From Streptomyces sp. I05A-00742 (GTDB lineage: Bacteria; Actinomycetota; Actinomycetes; Streptomycetales; Streptomycetaceae), in contig NZ_JABETO010000014.1 in NCBI RefSeq assembly GCF_013055795.1, positions 1 through 64,000 of the forward strand: a DNA stretch of 64,000 bases. Reading direction: 5' to 3'. Below the pieces are notes generated by a model that saw only the letters and a list, made by a program, of their open reading frames with translations, was not told where the DNA came from and searched no databases. Below are positions 34,307 to 43,009 of the stretch, piece after piece (the stretch's first letter is position 1; each line of letters starts with the position of its first letter). The position numbers and the translations under genes are program-made.

Positions 34307-35203
34307 CTAACCCGAGGCGTTCGGACCGGACGCGGCGGGGATGCCGAGAACGTCGAGGAAAGCCGTCGCCGCGGGCGTCCGCCCGGCGCGGCTGCAGATG
34401 ACGTACTCGACGCGGGCCGGCGCGTCGGTGACCTCGACGGTGGTGACGCCGGTGAGCTGGGACGCGTAGGCGGACGGGAGCATGGCGATGCCCAGGCCCT
34501 GCCCGACCATGCGCACCAGGAAGTCCGCGTTGGTCACTTCGAAAGCGACGTCGCGGCCGAGGCCGGCGGCCGAGAAGGCCTGATCGGACTGGACTCGTCC
34601 GGCCGTCTTGGCGGGCATGTCCACGAACACCTCGGAAGAGAGCCTGCGCAGGTCGACTGCCGGTTCCCCGGCGAGGGGATGGTCCGGTGCGACCACGGCG
34701 ACGAGCCGGTCACGGGCGAGCTCACGGGCGTCGACGCCTTCGGGCCGTGCGGTGATCGGCAGACCGAGGAAGGCCACTTCGAGGGCCCCTTCCTTGACCT
34801 GCTCGACGAGTTCCTCGCTCGCGCCCACCCGCAGGCTGACGCGCACGTCCGGGTACCGCCGGCGGAAGTCGCGCAGGGCGCCCGGGATGTCGACGGCGGC
34901 GACGCTGGGAATCAGACCGACGGCGAGCCGCCCGCGTACCTCACCGACAGCCGCGGCGACCTCGGCCGCCGCGCGCTCGGCGGCGTCCAGACACTGACGG
35001 GCGGCGGGAAGGAACGCCGCACCGGCCGGAGTGAGACGCACCCGGCGACTGGTGCGCTCGAAGAGTCTCGCGCCCAACTCCTTCTCCAGGCGGGCGATCT
35101 GGTGGCTGAGGGCGGACTGGACGACCAGACACCGCTCGGCGGCCCGGGTGAAGCTGTTCGTCTCGGCGACGGCGAGGACGTAGCGCACCTGTTGGAGCTC
35201 CAT
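34307..35203 (-). CDS. LysR family transcriptional regulator
   Basis: A 298-residue LTTR. The winged HTH covers about 1-60 (MELQQVRYVLAVAETNSFTRAA and LVVQSALSHQIARLEKELG), and the type 2 periplasmic-binding-like effector domain covers about 90-290. I chose the ATG at 35203 because family members start at the MELQQ helix; 13 codons upstream there is another ATG with no better ribosome site. A small stem (CTCGGG-N7-CCCGAG, about 34296-34314) overlaps the stop and may terminate it. A LysR gene next to an NmrA-like gene is a common regulator/target arrangement, but here the NmrA-like gene is decayed and a small secreted-protein gene lies between. Confidence 0.9.
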   Translation of the reverse strand: MELQQVRYVLAVAETNSFTRAAERCLVVQSALSHQIARLEKELGARLFERTSRRVRLTPAGAAFLPAARQCLDAAERAAAEVAAAVGEVRGRLAVGLIPSVAAVDIPGALRDFRRRYPDVRVSLRVGASEELVEQVKEGALEVAFLGLPITARPEGVDARELARDRLVAVVAPDHPLAGEPAVDLRRLSSEVFVDMPAKTAGRVQSDQAFSAAGLGRDVAFEVTNADFLVRMVGQGLGIAMLPSAYASQLTGVTTVEVTDAPARVEYVICSRAGRTPAATAFLDVLGIPAASGPNASG

Positions 35204-35483
35204 GGGTGCATGTTCTATCGAGATCGGTGCGATGACAATCATGCGTTGGACTCATTGATCATCGCTGGTTGAGACTGCGTGTATGACGAGTCCAGCAGTA
35301 CAGAGAGAGTCGACCGGGGCCGGCGGCCGGGTGACTCGTTCGAGTGACATGGCGTTAGCCCGAATGACGGGCAGGAAAGCCTCCGATCAGGCCTGAAACA
35401 CCCTCCCGGGACGTCCTGATCAACAGACCACGCGGTCACGTGCGCAGACACCGTCGGCCGCGAACGGACAGAAAGGGCCCGCC

Positions 35484-35705
35484 ATGCGGCGCATGCTCCG
35501 CCCGCTCACCGCCACTGCCCTGCTGGCTCTGCTCATCATCGGCGTCGCCGCCCCGGCCCAAGCCGCCCCGACTCCCCCGGCACCCCCGGCACCCCCGGGA
35601 GGCAGCAGCAGTTCCAGCGGCAGCCTCCTCGGCCTCGACAGCGTCCTCGGCGGACTCCTCGACGGTCTCGGCGTCAGCGGCCTCCTCGAAGGCCTCGGCC
35701 TCTGA
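35484..35705 (+). CDS. Small secreted protein
   Basis: A 73-residue protein with a clear Sec signal peptide: basic MRRMLR start, hydrophobic core LTATALLALLIIGVA, and a cleavage site AQA-A near residue 27. The mature part is about 46 residues: a Pro-rich stretch (PTPPAPPAPP), a Gly-Ser linker, then Leu/Gly repeats (GLDSVLGGLLDGLG and close variants). It has no Cys. The amphipathic Gly-Leu repeat could self-assemble on surfaces, but no known family is recognised. The ATG at 35484 is preceded by GAAAGGG. A GC hairpin (35731-35757) follows. Confidence 0.75.
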   Translation: MRRMLRPLTATALLALLIIGVAAPAQAAPTPPAPPAPPGGSSSSSGSLLGLDSVLGGLLDGLGVSGLLEGLGL

Positions 35706-36028
35706 CGGCTGCGGGAATTCTCGGCGGCGCCGGCCGGGTCCGTACCGGGCCCGGCCGCTGCCCATGGGCTCAGGCCGCGTCCCGGGAGCGTGGCGACCAC
35801 AAGATCACCGGCGTCTTCCCGGTCACCTGACCGCACCGCGCATCGCCTGGCCGGTGCGCTGCGCCGGAACCACCCGGCGGAACCGCTGACGTCATCGCGG
35901 TCCCTGGCGCCGTCGCGCGCGACCCGGTCCAACCAGCCGAGTTCTGCCTCTCGTCGCCGCAATCGTCGCGGGACGCTGCCCGCGCCCACCCACCCTCGCG
36001 AACTGTCCCTCAACATAAGGATCTCGTC
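35706..36028 (+). other. Intergenic stretch with terminator hairpin; no gene seen
   Basis: Contains the stem CGGCCGGG (35731-35738) with CCCGGCCG (35750-35757), a likely terminator for the small secreted protein gene. The remainder has no convincing frame. AAGGATC at 36017-36023 is the ribosome site of the following gene fragment. Confidence 0.5.
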
Positions 36029-36334
36029 ATGCCGAACAACAAGACCGTGCTCGTCACCGGTGCAACCGGCGGCCAGGGCGGCGCCGTCGCCCGCAGGCTG
36101 CTCGACAGCGGCCGGGCGGTACGCGCCCTCGTCCGTGACCCGGGCAGGCAGGGGGCCAAGGACCTCGAAGCGCTCGGTGCGGAACTGGTCTGCGGCGACC
36201 TCGACGACCCGCGGTCGCTGCGCACGGCGGCGCAGGACATACACGGCGTCTTCAGCGTGCAGCCGGCCGACATGACCGACCCGCGCCGCGGCCGACACCG
36301 TGGGCCTCGCGATCGCGGCCGTCAAGGTCACTGA
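36029..36334 (+). pseudogene. Truncated NmrA-like NAD(P)-binding gene
   Basis: The first about 83 codons encode the start of an NmrA/HSCARG-type protein: cofactor loop TGATGGQGGAVARRLL, then ALVRDPGRQGA, GDLDDPRSL and VFSVQPADMTDP. Intact members have about 280-300 residues. After DMTDP the frame becomes Arg-rich and stops at 36334; the +1 frame briefly reads AADTVGLAIAAVKVTD, so a frameshift plus large deletion is likely. The gene keeps a ribosome site (AAGGATC). The encoded remnant lacks the substrate domain and should be inactive as an oxidoreductase or sensor. Confidence 0.75.
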
Positions 36335-36582
36335 CCGGGCTCCGTGCGGGCTGCCACGTGGCGGACGTCGGACGCCTCTTCCAGGAGCGCTTTGGCTTCG
36401 GCCGGGTCGGTGCACTCGTAGGCGGCGCGGCGTTCGAGGCCGGTGACACGGGCGTCGAACTGCGGGTCGCGGGCGATCGCGTACTCGCCCCACCACCGGG
36501 CCATGAAGGCCGGCACGGTGCTGATGTCGTACGCGTCGGAGACGTACCGCTTCCAGTGCACGTCGAAATCGGGCAGGAGCAC
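36328..36582 (-). pseudogene. Hypothetical ORF, probably a gene fragment
   Basis: An 84-codon frame starting GTG with no ribosome site. It encodes LLPDFDVHWKRYVSDAYD, then WWGEYAIARDPQFDARV and TDPAEAKALLEEASD. The composition is that of a normal soluble protein, not of a shadow frame. Sense extends a few codons further upstream (ICGT) before a TAG, suggesting the N-terminus is lost. It converges with, and slightly overlaps, the NmrA-like fragment, and lies beyond the exonuclease III stop. I do not recognise the family. Confidence 0.45.
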
Positions 36583-36612
36583 CGTGCCGCAGATGCGAGG
36601 CGCCCGCCCGGG

Positions 36613-37404
36613 CTAGAGCTCGTACACCGCCGTCACCGGCGCGTGATCGCTCCACCGCTCCGCGTGCGAAGCCGCCCGCTCCACGTACGCCTTCAGCGCG
36701 CGCTCCGCGAGGCCCGGCGAGGCGGCCTGGTAGTCGATGCGCCAGCCGGAGTCGTTGTCGAAGGCGCGGCCGCGGTAGGACCACCAGGAGTAGGGGCCGT
36801 CGACGCCGGGGTGGAGGGTGCGGACGACGTCGGTGTACTCCTCGAAGACCTTGGTGAGCCAGGCGCGCTCCTCGGGGAGGAAGCCGGCGCTCTTGCGGTT
36901 GGCCTTCCAGTTCTTGAGGTCGGCTTCCTGGTGGGCGATGTTCCAGTCGCCGCAGACGAGGACCTCGCGGCCGTCGGCGGCGGCACGGGCCTTCAGGGCG
37001 ACCAGGTAGGGGAGGAACCCGGACATGAAGCGTTCCTTCTCGTCCTGGCGCTCGGTGCCGACCTCGCCGGAGGGGAGGTAGAGGCTGGCGACGGTGAGGC
37101 CGGGGAGGTCGACCTCCAGGTAGCGCCCACTGGCGTCGAACTCGGCGGAGCCGAAGCCGACGCGCACCGCGTCCGGCTCGCGCCGGGCGTAGACGGAGAC
37201 GCCCGCGCGGCCCTTGGCCGCGGCGGGGGCGTGGAAGGCGTGCCAGCCGTCGGGTTCGCGCACCTCGTCGGGGAGCTGGTGCGGCTCGGCGCGGACCTCC
37301 TGGAGGCACACGACGTCGGCGTCGGTCGCCGCCAGCCACTCCACGAAGCCCTTCTTGGCGGCGGCGCGCAGGCCGTTCACATTCACGCTGGTCACAGTGA
37401 GCAT
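36613..37404 (-). CDS. xth: Exodeoxyribonuclease III
   Basis: A 263-residue Mg-dependent AP endonuclease/3-prime exonuclease of base-excision repair. Catalytic motifs in order: SVNVNGLRAA near residue 6, LQEVRA (metal-binding Glu) near 34, SLYLPSGEV near 107, GDWNIAHQEADL (Asp-Asn) near 151, WWSYRGRAFDNDSGWRIDY near 206 and the terminal SDHAPV His near 254. Length and order are normal. A TATCGT box 6 nt upstream of the ATG suggests leaderless transcription, divergent from the GNAT gene. Confidence 0.96.
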   Translation of the reverse strand: MLTVTSVNVNGLRAAAKKGFVEWLAATDADVVCLQEVRAEPHQLPDEVREPDGWHAFHAPAAAKGRAGVSVYARREPDAVRVGFGSAEFDASGRYLEVDLPGLTVASLYLPSGEVGTERQDEKERFMSGFLPYLVALKARAAADGREVLVCGDWNIAHQEADLKNWKANRKSAGFLPEERAWLTKVFEEYTDVVRTLHPGVDGPYSWWSYRGRAFDNDSGWRIDYQAASPGLAERALKAYVERAASHAERWSDHAPVTAVYEL

Positions 37405-37410
37405 TCCGGC

Positions 37411-37467
37411 ACGATACCGACTTCCGAGACACCCCTGTCGCGGCCGGTTCCTACGATCGTACGATCG
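37411..37467. promoter_or_regulatory. Back-to-back leaderless promoters with a 14-bp palindrome
   Basis: Minus-strand TATCGT (37411-37416) lies 6 nt from the xth ATG. Plus-strand TACGAT (37460-37465) lies 6 nt from the GNAT ATG. The latter sits inside the perfect palindrome CGATCGTACGATCG (37454-37467), a possible operator. Confidence 0.5.
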
Positions 37468-37471
37468 CGGA

Positions 37472-38017
37472 ATGCGGATTCTGCCCGTCGCCTACGACCA
37501 TCCGGATGCCCTGAGACTCAACGACGAGGTGCAACTGGAGTACCAGCGGCGCTACGACGACGAGGGGGATCTCACCCCGCTGGAGCCGTGGCACTTCGCC
37601 CCGCCGCGTGGCCTATATCTCATCGCGTACGAGGCGGACGGCACCCCCGTCGCCTCCGGCGGCTGGCGCGCGCAGGAGCGCAACGGGGAGGGGTACGCGG
37701 ACGGGGACGCCGAGTTGAAGCGGATGTACGTGGTGCCGGGCGCGCGGGGGCGGGGGCTGGCGCGGCGGATCCTCGCGGTGCTGGAGGAGGACGCGCGGGC
37801 GGCCGGGCGGGTGCGGATGGTGCTGGAGACGGGGATCATGCAGCCGGAGGCGATCGGGCTCTACACGTCGAGCGGGTACGAGCCGGCGGCCGCGAAGTTC
37901 GGGCTGTACCGGGAGTACCCGTCGAGCCGCTGCTTCGCCAAGCCGCTGCGGGTGGAGGGGCGCGCGCGGGTGCCGTCACCGGCCCGTTCGGCGGCCGGCA
38001 CGGAAACCCACGCCTGA
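37472..38017 (+). CDS. GNAT family N-acetyltransferase
   Basis: A 181-residue acetyltransferase. The acetyl-CoA loop is present as VVPGARGRGLARRIL (the R/Q-X-X-G-X-G/A form) near residues 88-102, preceded by the AELKRMYV strand and followed by METGIMQPEAIGLYTSSGYEPA, the motif B/C region of single-domain GNATs. The last about 25 residues (after FAKPL) form a low-complexity tail. The substrate is unknown. It is divergent from xth with a palindromic promoter. Confidence 0.88.
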   Translation: MRILPVAYDHPDALRLNDEVQLEYQRRYDDEGDLTPLEPWHFAPPRGLYLIAYEADGTPVASGGWRAQERNGEGYADGDAELKRMYVVPGARGRGLARRILAVLEEDARAAGRVRMVLETGIMQPEAIGLYTSSGYEPAAAKFGLYREYPSSRCFAKPLRVEGRARVPSPARSAAGTETHA

Positions 38018-38026
38018 CCTCTCACC

Positions 38027-38533
38027 TCACCGCTGAGCTCCCTCGGCGATCGCCGCCTCGACCGCCTCCCTGACCCGGTCCGCCGGATACCGCACGGGCG
38101 TCCCGTAGGGGGCGAGCGCGTCGTCCGCCGCCTCCGGGCCGTCCTCGGCGATCTCGGCGACCAGGACGGTGCTGCCGGGCGGCACCTCGTCGGCCAGCAT
38201 CTCCAGCGCGGCGTTGGACGCGGTGGCACGGAGCGCGTCGTGGGCGCCGCCCAGCAGGCCGCCCGCGCCGAAGCCGACCATGACGCCGAGCGGGCCGCCG
38301 AGGATCCCCAGCAGACCGCCGAGCAGACCGCCCATGGCGAAGGCGCGGGCGGTGCCGGTGTTGTCGACGGCGTCGGGGAAGTCGACGGTGCCCTCCGCGT
38401 CCCGAGCGATCACCGCTGCCTCGCGCAGCTTGAGGTGGCCGTCGGCGTGCGCGCGGCGGAGGCGGTCCAGCGCGCGGTGGCCGGTGCCGGCGTCCTCGGC
38501 GGTCATGAACAGCACGTTCTCCACACGACTCAT
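38027..38533 (-). CDS. DUF1269 family membrane-associated protein
   Basis: A 168-residue protein with a glycine-zipper hydrophobic segment in the centre (about 65-100: GLLGGLLGILGGPLGVMVG and FGAGGLLGG), flanked by soluble alpha/beta segments (N-terminal ENVLFMTAEDAGTGHRAL; C-terminal TVLVAEIAEDGPE). This layout is that of DUF1269/YflT-like proteins, whose biochemical role is unknown. I chose the ATG at 38533 because the preceding codons are Arg/Pro-rich filler. It converges on the GNAT gene with 9 bp between stops. Confidence 0.82.
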   Translation of the reverse strand: MSRVENVLFMTAEDAGTGHRALDRLRRAHADGHLKLREAAVIARDAEGTVDFPDAVDNTGTARAFAMGGLLGGLLGILGGPLGVMVGFGAGGLLGGAHDALRATASNAALEMLADEVPPGSTVLVAEIAEDGPEAADDALAPYGTPVRYPADRVREAVEAAIAEGAQR

Positions 38534-38596
38534 GCCATCCACTGTCGGGCGCGGTCGCGGGGACCGCACGTCAGGCCCGCACCTCAGCCCCGAGGG

Positions 38597-39832
38597 TCAC
38601 CCGTCGACGGCGCCGCCCGGCACCGGCCCCCGTACCGCCCCCCGCAGGTCGAGCAGCGCCTCCGCGCCGCCGTCCGCCGGGTTGGCGAACGTGAGCGGGG
38701 CGCCGAGCACCCGCGCCTGTCCGGCCGCGATCGTGAGGCCGAGGCCGAGGCCCGCGCCGGACTCCGTGCGGAACCGCTGGGGGCCGTGGGCCAGCAGGGG
38801 CTCCGGGAAGCCCGGGCCGCCGTCGCGGACGCGTATGACGCCGTCGTCGACCTCCGCGACCACGGGCTCGGCGCCGTGCCGGTAGGCGTTGGTGACGAGG
38901 TTGGTCAGTATCCGCTCGACGCGCCGCGCGTCCGTCTCGACGAGGCAGTCGCGCACCACCCGCACCTCGGCCGTCGTACCGCCGGGTCCGGCCGCCGCGC
39001 CCGCCGCCCGGCGGGCCAGGTCGCCCAGGGCCCGTACGTCGGTCTCCACCTGTTCGGCGTCCGCGTCCAGCCGGGCGACCTCCAGGACGTCCTCCATGAG
39101 GGTGTGCACCCGGTGAGCCCGTTCCTGGACCATCTCGGCGGCACGGCCCGGCGGCAGGAGGGCAGCGGCGGCGACCAGTCCGGCGACGGGGGTGCGGAGT
39201 TCGTGGGCGATGTTGGCGGTGACCTCGCGTTCGGCCTGGAGGCGGGCGGCGAGGGCGTCGGCCATGGTGTTGACGGCGATGGTCAGCCGGGCGATCTCGT
39301 CCTTGCCGCCGCGCGGCCGGAGCCGCGCCGTGAGGTCGCCGTCGGCGATGCGCTCGGCGGTGCGGGCGGAGGCGTTGAGCCGGCGTCCCGCGAAGGTGGC
39401 GAGGGCGACGCCGACGATGCCGGAGAAGGCGGTGCCCAGGCCGCCGGCCGCCCAGAGGACGTCGTCGAGGTCCTCGATGTTGCGGGTCTCGCGGCGGTAG
39501 GGCCGCTTGAGCACGATCATGTCGTCGCCGAGCCGGCTCGCCGCCCAGAGCACGGGCTCGGGGCCGCTCCGGTCCAGGTACGTGGCGCGCTTGCCGTCCT
39601 CCGCCGCCTCGCGCAGCGGCTCCGGAACGCCATCGGGGTTGACGAGGGTGTGCGGCCGGTCGATGCCCGCCGCGTGGTCCTCGACGGCCGAGGTCAGCCG
39701 GGCCTCGATGGTCTCGCGGGCGGTCGCGAGCTGGTTGACGACGGTCCGGTGGTGCACGACGAAGCCGATGAGGACGGCGACGAGCGCGGCGGTGACGGTG
39801 ATCGCCGCGCCGATCTTCGTTCGCAGTCCCAT
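38597..39832 (-). CDS. Sensor histidine kinase (HAMP-HisKA-HATPase)
   Basis: A 411-residue membrane kinase: helix near 7-28, an extracytoplasmic sensor of about 100 residues, second helix near 128-150, HAMP near 150-203, H-box ANIAHELRTP with phospho-acceptor H210, N-box NLVTNAYRHG, and G-boxes RDGGPGFP and GAGLGLGL. All catalytic elements are intact. The gene follows a lipoprotein gene by 33 bp. No response regulator gene lies on either side, so its partner is elsewhere. The lipoprotein-kinase pairing recalls CseA-CseC of the SigE envelope-stress system, but neither SigE nor CseB is here. Confidence 0.92.
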   Translation of the reverse strand: MGLRTKIGAAITVTAALVAVLIGFVVHHRTVVNQLATARETIEARLTSAVEDHAAGIDRPHTLVNPDGVPEPLREAAEDGKRATYLDRSGPEPVLWAASRLGDDMIVLKRPYRRETRNIEDLDDVLWAAGGLGTAFSGIVGVALATFAGRRLNASARTAERIADGDLTARLRPRGGKDEIARLTIAVNTMADALAARLQAEREVTANIAHELRTPVAGLVAAAALLPPGRAAEMVQERAHRVHTLMEDVLEVARLDADAEQVETDVRALGDLARRAAGAAAGPGGTTAEVRVVRDCLVETDARRVERILTNLVTNAYRHGAEPVVAEVDDGVIRVRDGGPGFPEPLLAHGPQRFRTESGAGLGLGLTIAAGQARVLGAPLTFANPADGGAEALLDLRGAVRGPVPGGAVDG

Positions 39833-39865
39833 GGCTCCAGGCTCCTCGACAGCTGACGCTCGCGG

Positions 39866-40321
39866 CTAACGCTTCGGAACGTGGAGCCGCAGTTCGCGCA
39901 GCTCGTTGTGCTGCTCGGACGGGAGCCCGTCGACGACGACGGAGACCCGGCTGTAGTAGGCGTGACGATCCTGCCCTACGCGTCCGGAGAAGCTGACGCG
40001 GGCCCGGTGGCGGGCCCGGCAGGACGGCCCGCACCACGGCCCGGAGACCTCGCCGACCGCCTCGGCGGCCGGCCCGCCCCAGGACTTCCAGCGCAGCCGG
40101 GTGAGCCGCACGGTCCCGGCGATCTCGAAGGTCGCGGGACGGCGCAGCCCCGGCCGGCCGGGGCCCTCGCTGACCCGTACGGGCAGTTCGGCCGGCGCCG
40201 GGGACCGCGCGGGCCCGCTGACCTCCAGGCCGCCGGGTTCCGCGCAGCCGGTGACCAGCCCGCCGGGCAGCCCCGTGACGAGGACGGAGAGGAGGCCGGA
40301 GACGGCGCTGCGTCGTCGCAC
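39866..40321 (-). CDS. Lipoprotein upstream of the histidine kinase
   Basis: A 151-residue secreted lipoprotein. The signal peptide begins VRRRSAV and its hydrophobic segment ends at LVTGC, the lipobox, with lipidated Cys near residue 26. The mature domain is beta-rich with WGGPAAEAVGEVSGPWCGPSC, giving three Cys in the mature region. I chose the GTG at 40321 because GAGGTG lies 5 nt upstream and the longer frame has no leader sense. It probably forms an operon with the kinase and could modulate its sensor domain outside the membrane (inference). Confidence 0.8.
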   Translation of the reverse strand: MRRRSAVSGLLSVLVTGLPGGLVTGCAEPGGLEVSGPARSPAPAELPVRVSEGPGRPGLRRPATFEIAGTVRLTRLRWKSWGGPAAEAVGEVSGPWCGPSCRARHRARVSFSGRVGQDRHAYYSRVSVVVDGLPSEQHNELRELRLHVPKR

Positions 40322-40622
40322 GGGACACCTCGGGGGCGAGAAGGGCGGGAAGGGAAAGAGGGGTGGGGGAAGCGGGAGGGACAGGCCTGCTGAGAGGAAT
40401 CTCGGCGAACGGAGGTGTGACGGTGGAGGCCAGGGTGGTGGCAGTGGCCGGGCGGGCCGAACGGGGGACGGAACACCGACCCGATTGGGGCCATTCGCGG
40501 TAAATGTTACCGGTGTGACTGATTCGCCTGGGGCGCTCTTGACGCCCGACAGCCGCAGGCTCATAGGATCTCGGCGCTCAAGTGGTCCAGGCCGGTAGCC
40601 GCAGCTGCCTCGGAGGTCACTC
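40322..40622 (+). promoter_or_regulatory. Divergent region with consensus-like promoter for the GH89 gene
   Basis: TTGACG (40539-40544) and TAGGAT (40564-40569) with a 19-bp spacer resemble a vegetative promoter; the ribosome site GGAGG is just before the ATG at 40623. The left part, purine/pyrimidine-biased (about 40325-40430), is presumably the leader of the leftward lipoprotein gene. No further gene is seen. Confidence 0.5.
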
Positions 40623-42902
40623 ATGCCCATCGCCCGCCGCTCGGTCCTCGGCGCCCTCGCCGGCTCCGCCGCGCTCGGCGCCATAGGCGTCCCGGCCGCG
40701 ACAGCCGCGACAGCCGCCGCGGCCTCCGGAGCCGCACCGGGAGCCCCGGACGCCCCCGGCGCCCCGCCCGCCACGTCCGGCACATCCGACGCCTCCGAAG
40801 CGTCCGGCGCCTCCGGCGGTGGTGCCGCCGCCGCGGCGCTGGCCCGGCTGCTGCCCCGCCACCACGGCCAGGTCACCTTCCGCACCGTGCCCCGCCGCTC
40901 CGGCGCGGACGTCTTCCGGGTCACGGGCCCGGCGGGCCGCATCCTCGTCGAGGGCAGCACCCCGGCCGTCCAGCTGGCCGGCTTCCACCGCTATCTGCGG
41001 GACGTCGCCCACGCGCACTTCTCGTGGAGCGGCGAGCGCACAAGCCTGCCGGCCACGCTCCCCGCCGTCCGGGGCAGCGTCACCGCCGCGGCCAACGTCC
41101 GCCACCGCTTCGCGCTCAACGACACCAACGACGGCTACACCGGCCCCTACCGGGACTGGGCCTACTGGGAACACGAAATCGACGTCCTCGCCCTGCACGG
41201 CTTCAACGAAGTGCTGGTCTACGCGGGCGCCGACGCGGTCTACCATCGAACGTTCATCGAACACGGTTACACCGACGCTGAAGTCCGGAATTGGGTTCCC
41301 GGACCGGCCCACCAGCCCTGGTGGCTCATGCAGAACATGAGCTCCTTCGGCGGCCCCGTCTCCCGCTCCCTCCTCGACCGCCGCGCCGCCCTGGCGAAGC
41401 GGATCGTGCGGCGGCTGCGCGAGCTGGGCATGACGCCGGTGCTCCCCGGTTACGCCGGCACCGTCCCGCCCGACTTCGCCCGGCGCAACAAGGGCGCCCG
41501 CACCGTCCCGCAGGGCGACTGGGCCGGCTTCCGCAGACCCGACTGGCTCGACCCGCGCACCGGCCACTTCACCCGCGTCGCCCGCACGTTCTACCGGGTG
41601 CAGCAGGAGCTCTACGGCGCCTCCGCGATGTACAAGATCGACCTGCTGCACGAGGGCGGCACCCCGGGCCCCGTCCCCATCGGCGCCGCCGCGAAGGCCG
41701 TCGAGAAGGCGCTGCGCACCGCCCACCCCGGGGCGACCTGGGCCATACTCGGTTGGCAGACCAACCCCCGCCGCGAGATCCTCGACGCCGTCGACCGCTC
41801 CCGGATGCTCGTCCTCGACGGCATCCCGGACCACTACCCGCACGTCACCGACCGCGAGAAGGACTGGGGCGGCACCCCGTACGCCTTCGGCACCATCTGG
41901 AACTTCGGCGGCCACACCGCCCTCGGCGCCAACACCCCGGACTGGGCGGCCCTTTACCACCGCTGGCGCACCAAGAAGGGCAGCGCCCTGCGCGGCATCG
42001 CCCTGATGCCCGAGGCGGCCGACAACAACCCCGCCGCCTTCGCCCTCTTCTCCGACCTGGCCTGGACCGCCGGGCGCGTGGACCTCAAGGACTGGTTCGC
42101 GCGCTGGCCCGCCCAGCGGTACGGCGCCACCGACCGGAACGCCGTCCACGCCTGGGACGTCCTGCGCCGCACCGCCTACGGCACCTCCCGCTCCGACGGC
42201 TGGAGCGAGGCGGCCGACGGGCTGTTCGGCGCCCGCCCCGACCTGGCCGTCAACCGGGGCGGCGCCTGGTCCCCGCGCGCCCTGCGCTACGACGCCGCCG
42301 AGTTCGCCGAGGCGCTGCCCGCGCTGCTCGCCGTCGCCCCCGCGCTGCGCGGCAGTTCGGCCTACCGGTACGACCTCCTCGACGTCGCCCGGCAGTGCCT
42401 CGCCAACCGCAGCCGGCTGCTCCTCCCCCGGATCAAGGCCGCGTACGACGCGGGCGACCGGGCGCGCTTCCGGCTGCTGACCCGGCAGTGGCTCGACCTC
42501 ATGGACCTCCTGGAGGAGGTCGTCGCCACCGGCGACCGCCACCTGCTCGGCCGCTGGATCGCCGAGGCCCGCGCCTGGGGCTCCAACGCCGCCGAGCGCG
42601 ACCGCCTGGAGCACGACGCCGTCTCCCTGCTGACCGTCTGGGGCCCGCGCGCCTCGGCGGACGGCGGCAAGCTGCACGACTACGCCAACCGCGAATGGGC
42701 GGGGCTGGTGGGCGGATTGTACCGGCTGCGCTGGAAGACGTACTTCACGGAGCTCGACGCGGCGCTCACGGCCCGGCGGAAGCCGAAGCCGATCGACTGG
42801 TTCGCGCTGGAGGACCGCTGGACGCGCAAGCGGCCGGCGTACCCGGCGAAGCCGGCCGGGGACATCGTCGCGGTGGCGCGGAAGGTGGCGGCGAGGCTGT
42901 AA
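40623..42902 (+). CDS. Secreted alpha-N-acetylglucosaminidase (GH89)
   Basis: A 759-residue GH89 enzyme that removes terminal alpha-linked N-acetylglucosamine; the human relative NAGLU acts on heparan sulfate. A twin-arginine signal (ARRSVLGALAGSAALGAIG) is followed by a 45-residue Ala/Gly/Ser/Pro linker. Then come the N-terminal domain (about 75-180), the TIM barrel (about 180-480) and the helical C-terminal domain. The two catalytic Glu positions are recognisable in IDLLHEGG and ALMPEAADN. Folding before export via Tat fits a complex enzyme. Possible substrates are host or fungal glycans, or alpha-GlcNAc-decorated cell-wall polymers. Confidence 0.93.
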   Translation: MPIARRSVLGALAGSAALGAIGVPAATAATAAAASGAAPGAPDAPGAPPATSGTSDASEASGASGGGAAAAALARLLPRHHGQVTFRTVPRRSGADVFRVTGPAGRILVEGSTPAVQLAGFHRYLRDVAHAHFSWSGERTSLPATLPAVRGSVTAAANVRHRFALNDTNDGYTGPYRDWAYWEHEIDVLALHGFNEVLVYAGADAVYHRTFIEHGYTDAEVRNWVPGPAHQPWWLMQNMSSFGGPVSRSLLDRRAALAKRIVRRLRELGMTPVLPGYAGTVPPDFARRNKGARTVPQGDWAGFRRPDWLDPRTGHFTRVARTFYRVQQELYGASAMYKIDLLHEGGTPGPVPIGAAAKAVEKALRTAHPGATWAILGWQTNPRREILDAVDRSRMLVLDGIPDHYPHVTDREKDWGGTPYAFGTIWNFGGHTALGANTPDWAALYHRWRTKKGSALRGIALMPEAADNNPAAFALFSDLAWTAGRVDLKDWFARWPAQRYGATDRNAVHAWDVLRRTAYGTSRSDGWSEAADGLFGARPDLAVNRGGAWSPRALRYDAAEFAEALPALLAVAPALRGSSAYRYDLLDVARQCLANRSRLLLPRIKAAYDAGDRARFRLLTRQWLDLMDLLEEVVATGDRHLLGRWIAEARAWGSNAAERDRLEHDAVSLLTVWGPRASADGGKLHDYANREWAGLVGGLYRLRWKTYFTELDAALTARRKPKPIDWFALEDRWTRKRPAYPAKPAGDIVAVARKVAARL

Positions 42903-42917
42903 GCGCCGGGCGGGCCC

Positions 42918-42947
42918 TGACAGATCGCGGCCGAGGAGGTTATGCTC
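42918..42947 (+). promoter_or_regulatory. Candidate promoter of the MoxR-vWA unit
   Basis: CTGACA (42918-42923) and TATGCT (42942-42947) with an 18-bp spacer lie upstream of the first gene of the unit, which has AAGGTGA 6 nt before its ATG at 43010. Confidence 0.5.
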
Positions 42948-43009
42948 CCCGCGATGACGACTCATTCTGCACACAGATTGGGGGACCCGTCCGCGCAAGG
43001 TGAGTGCTG

